Below, piece after piece: positions 1-6,188 of a stretch of DNA of 8,167 nt. Every line of letters starts with the position of its first letter. Position 1 is the first letter of the stretch. The notes beneath the pieces were generated by a model that was not told the DNA's origin, did not search any database, and saw only the letters and a program-made list of their open reading frames with translations. Both the position numbers and the translations under genes were made by a program. The DNA is from an uncultured Chitinophaga sp. GTDB taxonomy: Bacteria; Bacteroidota; Bacteroidia; Chitinophagales; Chitinophagaceae. The stretch lies in the NCBI RefSeq assembly GCF_937898475.1, contig NZ_CALEJS010000043.1, positions 1 to 8,167 of the forward strand. Reading direction: 5' to 3'.

Positions 1-60
1 ACTAATCCCCGCCATCGTCAACCCAAATGGATAATAATTACCGTCTCCGACCAGTAATCT
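1..60 (-). pseudogene. 5'-truncated Rhs core fragment (orphan tip start), continues left of window
   Basis: Read on the minus strand, this stretch encodes GDGNYYPFGLTMAGIS, the Bacteroidota Rhs core signature that also enters the window from the right edge. Positions 1-38 match 8129-8166 at 37 of 38 bases; the single difference is a synonymous proline codon. Immediately upstream in frame there is a TGA (63-61) and then a TAG (84-82), so this core is cut off from any N-terminal Rhs repeats. The coding direction runs out of the window, so a core remainder and a second toxin tip presumably lie to the left. This is the expected form of an orphan Rhs tip, silent until recombination joins it to an intact core. 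That it is an orphan rather than simple decay is an inference, since the rest is not visible. Confidence 0.72.
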
Positions 61-165
61 TCAAAGAACTGCTAATAGTCCCTAAAATAAGGTTTCCTTT
101 TTCAATTGAACAAAAAAATCGCTTTGGTAAAGATAAGGGGGGAACGTACGTGGGCATAGATGAGG

Positions 166-225
166 TGGGGGCTGTCGCTCAGGTATGTTACACTGCTGAT
201 CGTACGGTCTGTCGTTGGGTGATGC
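166..225 (+). other. tRNA 5'-half-like relic (Ile/Ala-like)
   Basis: The segment starting GGGGCTGTCGCTCAGG differs by one base from a common tRNA-Ile/Ala 5' end (acceptor strand plus D-stem, usually GGGGCTGTAGCTCAGG). GTTA and a CTGATCG loop then follow at about the positions of a D-loop end and a GAT anticodon loop. The anticodon stem has mismatches and no T-arm or matching 3' acceptor follows. It may be a decayed tRNA half or chance similarity. It is listed because several other tRNA-like pieces lie within the next kilobase. Confidence 0.25.
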
Positions 226-239
226 GCTGAAGCTGGGCA

Positions 240-700
240 CCTCGTCTATGGCCGCGGACGCGCCAAGATAGTACTAACGCTGATCAGTGTTACTGTCGCC
301 GCTGTTCGCGGCAGGTTATATTCTATCGCCATTGATCAAGGTCCTGCCGTTTGGCAGCTATAATCTCCCGCCTAATAGCATTCCCGCCGCCACCGACCGC
401 CATTCCGCCCTGGCCGCTATGGTGGGAGTGCGTAGCGAAGCGGAGCACGGAGCCATAGCAGGCCGCCGCTAGACCTTGATAATAGCCGGGAGCGCAGCGG
501 ACGGCAGATAAAACAGATAAGGCCAGGGCGGTTGGCAGGTGGCGGACGCATAACGGGCAGCGCAGGGATGGCGGTCATCAGCAGGCACCCCGCATAACAG
601 GATACAGCCAGACCGGGAGCTGCCCCGACCGGAGCACGAAGCGTGAGCAAAACCGTGACAGGCACGCCCGCGTCAGCGGGCTGGCTGGCGCGGTTTTTTG
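240..700 (+). other. GC-rich block of long inverted repeats; candidate structured RNA or DNA-processing site
   Basis: About 60-65% GC in the sampled lines, against roughly a third in positions 61-120. No open frame here looks like a protein. Inverted repeats include ATCAAGGTC 335-343 with 472-480 (9 bp), CTGCC/GGCAG 344-348 with 353-357 (GTTT loop), GACCGCCAT 395-403 with 568-576 (9 bp), CCGCCCTGGCC 405-415 with 521-531 (11 bp), and GCTATGG 416-422 with 453-459 (7 bp). The 335/472 helix crosses the 395/568 and 405/521 helices, so they would form a pseudoknot or be alternatives. The block ends in a terminator-like hairpin, which favours a plus-strand RNA of several hundred nucleotides. Alternatives are a transfer origin, a recombination site, or the decayed edge of an older conjugative element. 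I do not recognise it as a known RNA class. Confidence 0.4.
649..699 (+). terminator. Terminator-like hairpin with T6 tail
   Basis: An outer stem pairs AAAACCG (649-655) with CGGTTTT (691-697). Inside it a second stem pairs GCCCGC (666-671) with GCGGGC (676-681) around a GTCA loop. T6 at 694-699 forms the end of the outer stem. It would stop plus-strand transcription leaving the GC-rich block and has no open gene just before it, which is why a non-coding transcript is suspected. Confidence 0.45.
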
Positions 701-764
701 GGGAGGCCGTGCGCAGGGAGACCGCTTGGCCTGATTTACTTGTAGATGCTAAGGACTGGTATCA

Positions 765-806
765 AGTTAGGTACGGGGGCCTTCTGATCCGTAGTCAGAT
801 GCTCTT
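765..806 (-). other. tRNA-Arg(ACG)-like core, degenerate
   Basis: On the minus strand the sequence AGAGCATCTGACTACGGATC continues into AGAAGG, matching the D-stem end, anticodon arm and variable-loop start typical of bacterial tRNA-Arg(ACG). The anticodon stem is a perfect TCTGA/TCAGA (799-795 with 787-783) around CTACGGA. Beyond it the T-arm is not recognisable (TAACTTGATA in the expected area), and the D-loop side is an AT run. A functional tRNA is unlikely; a decayed or recombined copy fits best. Confidence 0.4.
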
Positions 807-807
807 T

Positions 808-866
808 TATATATATTACGGTAGTACGACAGACTCGGACTCTGTTTGTCCTGGTTCGAGGTTTGG
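808..866 (+). other. tRNA-like relic, anticodon CGG (Pro-like)
   Basis: A D-arm-like TTACGGTAGTA is followed by a perfect 5-bp anticodon stem ACAGA/TCTGT (829-833 and 841-845). The loop is CTCGGAC, giving anticodon CGG. After a 4-nt variable loop, CCTGG (850-854) and TTCGAGG give a good T-stem start and T-loop. The 3' side of the T-stem is TTTGG rather than the expected CCAGG, and no 7-bp acceptor stem can be formed. The loop also has a T before CCG when read on the other strand, but the D-arm and T-loop spacing favours the plus strand. Confidence 0.35.
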
Positions 867-871
867 ATAAG

Positions 872-955
872 TATGTCCGTGCGGAAGAAGAGATTCGAAC
901 TCCCGTTTCCTTCCAGACAGCTGATTAAGAGTCAGCTGCTGCCTATGGACCCCCA
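872..955 (-). other. tRNA-Lys(CTT)-like relic
   Basis: On the minus strand an anticodon arm with a 7-bp stem CAGCTGA/TCAGCTG (938-932 with 924-918) encloses the canonical loop CTCTTAA, giving anticodon CTT. A textbook T-loop GTTCGAAT (900-893) with a GGGAG/CTCTT stem follows. The would-be 3' acceptor strand CTTCCGC has no partner upstream, and the spacer between the two arms is about 15 nt, too long for a lysine tRNA. The two best-conserved arms survive without the acceptor, so this is probably a pseudo-tRNA. Confidence 0.45.
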
Positions 956-1081
956 GAACCACAATCTGGTGCTCCTTGTTCTGTGTGGTTCGATTCCTGG
1001 ATCTGGAATCCTATTTTTTTGATTTACATCTATTTATATGGTTTGTCCGCCCGATATTCGCCAAGGTAAGGATATGAAGCG

Positions 1082-1145
1082 AGCGGAGAACGGGGTTCTA
1101 ACCCGATGGCCTGCTGCTTAGAAGGCAGCAGGTCTACAGCCTATA
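1082..1145 (-). other. tRNA-Arg(TCT)-like relic
   Basis: An 8-bp perfect stem CCTGCTGC/GCAGCAGG (1132-1125 with 1117-1110) carries the canonical loop CTTCTAA, anticodon TCT. Downstream on the same strand is a weak T-arm, GGGTTAGAACCCC, in which the invariant TTC is TTA. TCTCCGC then sits where the acceptor 3' strand would be, but no GCGGAGA lies at the 5' side. The anticodon arm is convincing; the whole molecule is not. Confidence 0.42.
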
Positions 1146-1196
1146 GGTGTTCGATTATGTTCCCATTACCTATCCCTAACGGGGATCGAACACCTA
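1144..1196. repeat. 12-bp inverted repeat with T-loop-like arms
   Basis: TAGGTGTTCGAT (1144-1155) is perfectly complementary to ATCGAACACCTA (1185-1196), with 29 bp between. Each arm contains GTTCGAT, the usual tRNA T-loop string, so this may be two opposing T-arm relics or a recombinase-binding palindrome. It lies about 140 bp beyond the end of the recombinase operon. Confidence 0.5.
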
Positions 1197-1283
1197 AAGA
1201 TAATTAGATTTGGATCATGGCAGGATTCAAGCTGAGTAATATAGCAAGGTGCTAATCATGCGTTTATAATTCGCTATGAGCTA

Positions 1284-1304
1284 ATGGTAAAACTATGGTA
1301 AAAC
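1284..1304 (+). repeat. Tandem 10-bp direct repeat ATGGTAAAAC beyond the recombinase genes
   Basis: ATGGTAAAAC occurs at 1284-1293 and again at 1295-1304, an 11-bp period or about one helical turn. It is 30 bp beyond the stop codon of the last recombinase gene. Short arm-type sites with helical phasing are common near integrase genes, so an attachment-site role is possible but untested. The remainder of 1200-1333 shows nothing I can name, and no terminator hairpin follows the operon. Confidence 0.4.
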
Positions 1305-1333
1305 ATTTGCCCGGTATGCGTTATTGTACAGCC

Positions 1334-2191
1334 TTATCCCATAGGATGATGCCTGCGTAAAGAGCGTTGCAGATCTTCCAGGTCGCTCGTCTGGTACCGC
1401 TGGGTACTGCTCACATATTTATGGCCAGCCATATACTGTACCTGTCGTAGGTTATATTGCTTTATCCAGCCGGCTATAACACTACTGCGTAGTTGCTGAG
1501 CGTTCTGCACTTTAGGGTTAAGCCGGCGTAACTGCCTCATGATGCTGTTAACCTGGTTAATAATGTTATTGGCACTGATAAAGCCCTTTTTCTGTCCGGC
1601 CAGTAAAGCGCCTGCCTTGAGCCGGTTAACAGCCAGATAACGCTGCAGATCTATTATCTGCACGGCTTCCAGCTTCAACCATCTTTCGTTACTGCGGCTG
1701 GTTCCCTGGATAAAGATCTTCCCTTCCTTTAGCCGGATATGCGGTGCTTCCAACCGTTCTATTTCATCAGTGGTCAGCCCCTGGTAGACGAGCAGCCCTA
1801 ACATGATCTTTTTACCCAGGTCTACATGCAGTTGGATATTGTACTGATCATAGAGCTGCTGCAGTTGCTGAACACTTAACAAGTCGGAGGGTGGCTTTCT
1901 GCTAAGACCTCTGATAAAAATACCGGCTGCAGGGTTATCGGTTCTTTTACCTGCTGCTACCAGGTAATTAAAGTAATGCCGCAGGATGCAAAGCTGGCTT
2001 CTTACCAGGCTTTTGCTTTTCCCCTGCGCTTGCAGCCAGCGTATAAAGTCTAGCAGTTCAGTGTAAGTCATATCTGTCGGGCTTAACTGCTCCTGGTCCA
2101 GCCACTGGATAAAGTACTCCAGCTGTTTATTATAAGCCCCAACAGTGGCTGTGCTGAACTGCAGCTGCTGTAAATAAGTATTGAACGTCAT
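1334..2191 (-). CDS. Tyrosine recombinase-family protein lacking two catalytic residues
   Basis: 285 residues with the usual layout: a SAM-like core-binding domain (about 1-95), then a C-terminal domain where the family's active site should be. The catalytic Arg-I position reads GLT (residues 138-140) instead of GLR. The HxLR motif reads QQLR (232-235), keeping the arginine but losing the histidine. The GH pair (256-257) and a tyrosine at 266 in STQRY remain. DNA binding is therefore likely but independent strand cleavage is doubtful. Its ATG overlaps the TGA of the upstream recombinase gene as ATGA, so the two are co-translated and probably act as a pair, this one perhaps in an architectural role. 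The partner idea is inference. It ends the operon. Confidence 0.82.
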   Translation of the reverse strand: MTFNTYLQQLQFSTATVGAYNKQLEYFIQWLDQEQLSPTDMTYTELLDFIRWLQAQGKSKSLVRSQLCILRHYFNYLVAAGKRTDNPAAGIFIRGLSRKPPSDLLSVQQLQQLYDQYNIQLHVDLGKKIMLGLLVYQGLTTDEIERLEAPHIRLKEGKIFIQGTSRSNERWLKLEAVQIIDLQRYLAVNRLKAGALLAGQKKGFISANNIINQVNSIMRQLRRLNPKVQNAQQLRSSVIAGWIKQYNLRQVQYMAGHKYVSSTQRYQTSDLEDLQRSLRRHHPMG

Positions 2192-3087
2192 AAAACATCA
2201 TTTACCAGGTGAGTATAAATCTGTGTACTATCTAACTGGCTATGGCCTAAAAACTCCTGTATCTGTTCCAGCTCCATACCGCTTTGCAGTAGATGGGTGG
2301 CAACACTGTGCCGCAGGGTATGTGTACCGATATTCTTTATTATTCCTGCCTTTTTTGCCAGTTGTTTAATACGGATATATAAACTCTGCTTCGTTAAAGG
2401 GATGCCCTTATTTACGCCTATAAACAGCATTGCTGTAGCGCTTTGTAATAACTGTGGGCGGCCGTGATCTATATAAAGCTGCAACAGCTCATAAGCCCTC
2501 CCGCTGATAGGAACATACCGTTCTTTATATCCTTTTCCCTTACGTACATATAATAAGCCCCGTTCTGTAAGCACATCACTTACTTCAAGGTTCGCCCCTT
2601 CATTTAACCGTAAGCCGCAGCCGTAGAACACCGCCAGCATTGCTCTGTCGCGCATTCCTAACGGGCTATCATCCGTTGCCCTGTACAGCGCATGCACTTC
2701 TGCCACCGTTAACCAGGTAGGCTTACTGCGGCTATCTTCCAGCCGTTCCAACCTGAAGCCTATCCCTGTTTTGCCTGTCTCCCGCACATAACGGCTAAAA
2801 AGATGTAAAGCCTGGATGTACTTATTAATATGCCCACTACTATAACCCTGCCCGGTACGGATGCCGGTTCTTATCTTCAGCAGATCTATAAAAGCAGTAG
2901 CATCACTAGCTGCCAGCTGTTGAAGCCCATACTTTCCCTGCTGTTCCTGGTAATGTAAAAACTCCTGCAGATGCCGTGGAAGATTATAGACACTAATATC
3001 AGCATAGCCCAACAGCTGCAGCCAGTTCTTAAAGCCTTGCTGTAATAGCACATGCTCATTACTATGTAATAAGTGAACTGCTTCCAT
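2188..3087 (-). CDS. Xer-like tyrosine recombinase/integrase
   Basis: A 299-residue site-specific recombinase, close to the usual XerC/D length. The N-terminal SAM-like core-binding domain covers about 1-115. The catalytic domain has the full active-site set: R160 in CGLRLNEG, a beta-hairpin lysine near 184-187, H256 and R259 in HTLRH, H282 in GHS, and nucleophile Y291 in QIYTH. I start it at the ATG at 3087; a TTG six bases earlier is a poorer choice. No Shine-Dalgarno is visible, as is usual in Bacteroidota. It lies downstream of the primase gene across a 132-bp gap with iteron-like repeats, and its stop overlaps the next recombinase start by 4 bp. It likely integrates and excises the 1.3-6.6 kb module or resolves its replicated forms; the target site is unknown. 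Confidence 0.92.
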   Translation of the reverse strand: MEAVHLLHSNEHVLLQQGFKNWLQLLGYADISVYNLPRHLQEFLHYQEQQGKYGLQQLAASDATAFIDLLKIRTGIRTGQGYSSGHINKYIQALHLFSRYVRETGKTGIGFRLERLEDSRSKPTWLTVAEVHALYRATDDSPLGMRDRAMLAVFYGCGLRLNEGANLEVSDVLTERGLLYVRKGKGYKERYVPISGRAYELLQLYIDHGRPQLLQSATAMLFIGVNKGIPLTKQSLYIRIKQLAKKAGIIKNIGTHTLRHSVATHLLQSGMELEQIQEFLGHSQLDSTQIYTHLVNDVL

Positions 3088-3144
3088 AAACAATAGATTT
3101 TAATAAGGAGGAGGGGTAAAAGATTTTGCTACTATAGTCTTTTT

Positions 3145-3237
3145 ACTGAACTACTGAACCACTGAAGATAAACGTAGTACTGTAGCGCCTTTGAGTGGTT
3201 CACTAACTTTACTGAACCACTACTGAACCACTGAACT
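3145..3237. repeat. Iteron-like ACTGAAC(C/T)AC repeats with a 9-bp palindrome
   Basis: The 7-mer ACTGAAC occurs at 3145, 3153, 3211, 3222 and 3230, with a variant ACTGAAG at 3161, in two groups. In close pairs the spacing is 8 bp, and 11 bp between 3211 and 3222. An inverted copy makes AGTGGTTCA (3194-3202) pair with TGAACCACT (3213-3221). The right-hand group runs through the primase stop codon and encodes its SSSVVQ tail. Short iterated sites beside a primase gene resemble plasmid-type iterons, so an origin is one explanation. Recombinase accessory sites or a regulatory site for the downstream recombinase genes are others. No T-run follows the palindrome, so it is not a standard terminator. 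Confidence 0.55.
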
Positions 3238-5889
3238 ACTGGCCTGCTGATTAATGGTGTTTAAAATACCCTGCAAGTGTTGATCTATACTGCCTTTCAG
3301 GGTTTCATACTCGTCAAAGTTGATAATACGGTATTCATAATGACGATAGCGGTTCCCGCTGCCCTGTAGGTATCCGTAACGTTCCAACTCTGACAGGTAG
3401 CGTTTCAGGTTGCCGGGATTAATACGTAGCCGCTCCCGGATCTCTTTGGCGGTAAAGCTGTCTTTACTCTCAGCTTTCAGCAGGGCTTTTAATAACTCTA
3501 AAAAGTTACGGGTAGCCTTTGCCAGCTCATCGCTTTTACTGAACAGCACCTCTTTTAAAAGCCCGAACGCGGCTGATATATCTTCCGGCGTGCTTTCTAT
3601 ATAAGGCTGACCGCTGCCATCCCTTTTTATCTCCCGCTGGTACTGATGATAGAAGGTGACCGTTTCTATAAACGATAATAATAAGGTCATGGTTCTGCGG
3701 GGCTTAAAGATCTGCTGCGGTAACTGGATATAAGCTGCATAAGGATTGACTATCCGCATTGGTTGTAACACCTGTTGGATACTTCTAAACAGCTCCTTTA
3801 CTGCATGCTCCTGGCCATGATCTACGAGCCCGGCGCTTAAGCGTGTCTGATACTCCATAATGCGCCGGTCCTGTTCGCTCGTCCCATCCACATACAGCAG
3901 CAGGCAACGGTTCGCATTATCCTCATACAGCTTTTCACGGGTGGTACACCCGCTCACACTCACCGGACCTTCAACCGTAACAGTAACGGTTTTCAGGTTC
4001 CCTTTACTGTCCTTCAGCGTAACCGTTTTTGATATACGCCGCTTGCTCTGCAGCTCCCTGAGCGGATACAGGGAAGATTCCGCGCCGTCCAGATCTTCTA
4101 TTAGAAGCAGCTTATGTTTTAACTCCTCCTGCTTAAAATAATAAAAGGCGTTCTCCGTCACCTGGGTGATCTCTATTTTATCTTCGGCGGGTATCAGCTC
4201 ACTTACCCGCTCCTGCAGATAGGTTTTGCCGCTGCCACTGGCGCCCAGGAACATAATATGCAAAGGAGCCTCCCGTTTACGGCTGCTGTACACCAGGTAG
4301 GCGATCAGCCGGTTAACGGTTTCCCCTACAATACCGGATCGTCCTATATCATCACTGGTACGCCGCAGCAGCGATGGTTGTTTTAAGTAATTAATAGCTG
4401 CCTCCCTTTGCGCAGTGGTTAACTCTGGTTTTACTGCCGGACGGGTTTGCATGCTCTCCAGCCGTGATGCACGGTAGCTTTCTAACGCGCCTGTAAGTTG
4501 GGATATAATCCCTGTCACTACCTGCATGCTCATTTCAAAAGCCTCTGATAGCTTGCTCGTAAGCTGCTCAGTATGGCTGTTATTGTACAGGTCAAGATTG
4601 TGACGTACTGGTAGCAGCTGCTTCCCACTATGCTCTACCTTCAGCGTAACCCGCAAGCGGTCCAACCCTGTAAGCTTAATACCGCCCAGGATAGTGATCT
4701 GTAGCAGGCCACCATCATAGGTTAACAGCTCCGGTGTAGCAGTGTTTAACCTGGTATCTACTGCTGTTACAAGTGTAACAGCACTTCCAACAGGTGGAAC
4801 TTCTTTTTCAATTGAAGAATAAAAGCTAACCGGCTGCCGCTGACCGATCATATCTATTAAGATACGGTTGTCATCATGTGTGTGTAGCAGGCTGTTAATA
4901 TCCTCTCCATCAGGAAGCCTTACAGCTGTGATCTTTACCTGTGGCAGCAGCCTGGCCAGCGTGACGGCATGTTTGATAGTAGCTGCCTGGCCTGCGCTAT
5001 CTCCATCTAACATAAAGATGATCTCTTCCAAGCCGCTACAGCTGATAATAGCCTGCTGATGTTCATCCGTCAGCCCATTGGTACCATACAAGGCTAATAC
5101 TCCGTACTCCGCAGTGATCTCCGGCTGCTGCAATAAGCTGGCCGCATCGATCACACTTTCCGTAAGTATTAACCTCGTAGTAGCACCCTCAGGATAACAG
5201 GGATAAAGACCGGATCTTCCGGTTAAGTAAAAATGCCGCTGATCCTCATTGTTACTGATACTGCGGCCGTATAATGATATAATTTTATGCTCCCGGTTCT
5301 TTAAGGGGAAGACCACACAGTCTTTTGCCCATACATTGTAACCGCCAGTGGAACGGAGTTTCAGCAATCCGTATTTTACCATGCTGCTGACCATGTGGTG
5401 GTTCTTGCTCTCCACATGCAGCCCACCACTGTTATAACCGATTTCATGGAGTTGGTAGTTTATACTCCGGCTCTCCAGGTAGCTGACTGCTTTCTTTGCA
5501 AGCGGTAAGGACCGTTTAAAGTAGCTGAACACTTTTACCATTAAGGCTTCCTGTTCAAGTATATCGGCATCACTGCCCGCTGGTAACTGTACTGAAGGCA
5601 AAATCGCAGGTATAGCACCTGCCGCTCCCAGCATGGATTTAGCTTTCATAATAGCTTCATGCTTGCCACCTTTTTCCATCAGCTGTATAAACTGCAGCTG
5701 ATCCCCACTACCAGCGCTGCAGGCTGTAGAGAAGCAGCAGAACGTATCGGTCTTGGGGTACAGCTGCAGGCTGGGTGTTTTATCCGCATGGAAGGGGCAG
5801 AGCAGCCGGTTATACTTATCAGGCTTTAACCCATAATGCGCCACCACTTCCAGGATAGATAACTGCTGCTTAATGTCCCGTATCTCCAT
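3220..5889 (-). CDS. CHC2 zinc-finger/TOPRIM primase fused to AAA+-like ATPase and winged helix
   Basis: An 889-residue replication protein. Residues 1-90 are a DnaG-type zinc-binding domain with C31, H34, C52 and C57; the last pair is CFSTAC (Cx4C) instead of the usual Cx2C, with C51 as an alternative ligand. A TOPRIM domain follows, with acid E244 in LTESVID and D295/D297 in MLDGDSAG, the metal-binding triad for primer synthesis. A poorly conserved linker (about 350-500) leads to an ATPase with Walker A GASGSGKT (549-556), Walker B LLLIEDLD (594-601) and a possible arginine finger near R661. Residues about 810-855 look like a winged helix. It probably primes and unwinds the element's own DNA. 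Its ATG lies inside the 3' end of the SymE-like gene (20-bp overlap), implying translational coupling. Domain calls are from visible motifs; the ATPase subclass is uncertain. Confidence 0.88.
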   Translation of the reverse strand: MEIRDIKQQLSILEVVAHYGLKPDKYNRLLCPFHADKTPSLQLYPKTDTFCCFSTACSAGSGDQLQFIQLMEKGGKHEAIMKAKSMLGAAGAIPAILPSVQLPAGSDADILEQEALMVKVFSYFKRSLPLAKKAVSYLESRSINYQLHEIGYNSGGLHVESKNHHMVSSMVKYGLLKLRSTGGYNVWAKDCVVFPLKNREHKIISLYGRSISNNEDQRHFYLTGRSGLYPCYPEGATTRLILTESVIDAASLLQQPEITAEYGVLALYGTNGLTDEHQQAIISCSGLEEIIFMLDGDSAGQAATIKHAVTLARLLPQVKITAVRLPDGEDINSLLHTHDDNRILIDMIGQRQPVSFYSSIEKEVPPVGSAVTLVTAVDTRLNTATPELLTYDGGLLQITILGGIKLTGLDRLRVTLKVEHSGKQLLPVRHNLDLYNNSHTEQLTSKLSEAFEMSMQVVTGIISQLTGALESYRASRLESMQTRPAVKPELTTAQREAAINYLKQPSLLRRTSDDIGRSGIVGETVNRLIAYLVYSSRKREAPLHIMFLGASGSGKTYLQERVSELIPAEDKIEITQVTENAFYYFKQEELKHKLLLIEDLDGAESSLYPLRELQSKRRISKTVTLKDSKGNLKTVTVTVEGPVSVSGCTTREKLYEDNANRCLLLYVDGTSEQDRRIMEYQTRLSAGLVDHGQEHAVKELFRSIQQVLQPMRIVNPYAAYIQLPQQIFKPRRTMTLLLSFIETVTFYHQYQREIKRDGSGQPYIESTPEDISAAFGLLKEVLFSKSDELAKATRNFLELLKALLKAESKDSFTAKEIRERLRINPGNLKRYLSELERYGYLQGSGNRYRHYEYRIINFDEYETLKGSIDQHLQGILNTINQQASSSVVQ

Positions 5890-6082
5890 GAGCAGCTTTC
5901 TTTTTGATCTTCAGCACCCGGCGGCCTACCAGGATCTCTAACTGGTCGCCTACTTTAAAACCGGCCTGCTCTAACCATAGGCCGCTTACATTCAACCAGG
6001 GCACATCACGGCCACCGTTCCAATGATCTTTTACCGTTTGGTATTTACCGTGCAGTTTGATAAGTCTGGTTTGCTTTGCCAT
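5870..6082 (-). CDS. SymE-like small protein (SymE toxin / AbrB-like fold)
   Basis: 70 residues, basic at both ends. The core PWLNVSGLWLEQAGFKVGDQ followed by LEILVGRRVLKIKK (28-62) is the SymE family pattern: PWL-SG-WL-AGF-GD followed by a short beta-strand tail. E. coli SymE is an SOS-induced type I toxin with an AbrB-like swapped-hairpin fold, but many family members in mobile elements are untested. I start at the ATG at 6082. A frame-open ATG at 6142 would add 20 residues, but it lies upstream of the promoter -7 box at 6123-6116, so the transcript should not contain it. It is the first gene of the operon, and its 3' end overlaps the primase start by 20 bp. No antisense RNA gene for it is evident. 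A replication-accessory or regulatory role is equally possible. Confidence 0.8.
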   Translation of the reverse strand: MAKQTRLIKLHGKYQTVKDHWNGGRDVPWLNVSGLWLEQAGFKVGDQLEILVGRRVLKIKKKAAHGDTGH

Positions 6083-6115
6083 GTGGAAAAATATTTTCGT
6101 TGGTACTATTGTACA

Positions 6116-6146
6116 CAAAAGTATAAGATTATACAATTCCAACCAA
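6116..6146 (-). promoter_or_regulatory. Bacteroidota-type promoter for the SymE-primase-recombinase operon
   Basis: On the minus strand TACTTTTG (6123-6116) fits the TAnnTTTG -7 box. A TTG at 6146-6144, in ACTTGGTTGG, lies 20 bp upstream, as expected for the -33 element. Transcription would start around 6110-6105, which rules out the longer SymE start at 6142. Confidence 0.55.
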
Positions 6147-6161
6147 GTACTATCTTATTTT

Positions 6162-6188
6162 TTTGTGCATAGTATTACCTTAAATTTG
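6162..6188 (+). promoter_or_regulatory. Bacteroidota-type promoter for the XRE regulator
   Basis: TAAATTTG (6181-6188) is a perfect TAnnTTTG -7 box. The nearest -33-like TTTG is at 6162-6165, leaving a 15-bp spacer, a few bases shorter than usual. The XRE start codon follows 38 bp after the -7 box. Confidence 0.5.

Noticed and set aside
27..230. Plus-strand open frame of 67 codons
   Set aside because: Its start lies on the antisense of the Rhs-core fragment and it runs through the tRNA-like relic; the product shows no family pattern.
287..665. Two open frames inside the GC-rich block (287-472 plus, 417-665 minus)
   Set aside because: The high GC content makes stops rare, the two frames overlap on opposite strands, the predicted products are low-complexity, and the inverted repeats explain the sequence better.
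643..870. Plus-strand frame whose start reads VTGTPASAGWLARFFGEAVRR
   Set aside because: The first 25 or so residues look protein-like, perhaps a scrap of an older mobile-element gene. However, the frame begins inside the terminator hairpin and then runs through the tRNA-like pieces, so I cannot support a gene.
872..1145. Functional tRNA-Lys(CTT) and tRNA-Arg(TCT) genes
   Set aside because: The anticodon arms are good, but no 7-bp acceptor stem pairs, the arm spacing is wrong and T-arm invariants are changed; listed as relics instead.
3194..3221. Palindrome downstream of the primase gene as a terminator
   Set aside because: No T-run follows on either strand and the stem is not GC-rich; it is better explained as part of the repeat cluster.
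3145..3237. CRISPR-like repeat cluster
   Set aside because: Units are only 7-8 bp with spacers of 0-4 bp within groups, and part of it is coding; there are no cas genes. It is iteron-like, not CRISPR.
3410..5059. Plus-strand frames at 3410-3604, 3860-4141 and 4868-5059
   Set aside because: They are antisense shadows of the primase-ATPase gene, which has clear motifs throughout.
6083..6142. Longer SymE-like start adding 20 residues
   Set aside because: The ATG at 6142 lies upstream of the predicted minus-strand -7 box at 6123-6116, and the added residues do not fit the family; the ATG at 6082 is preferred.
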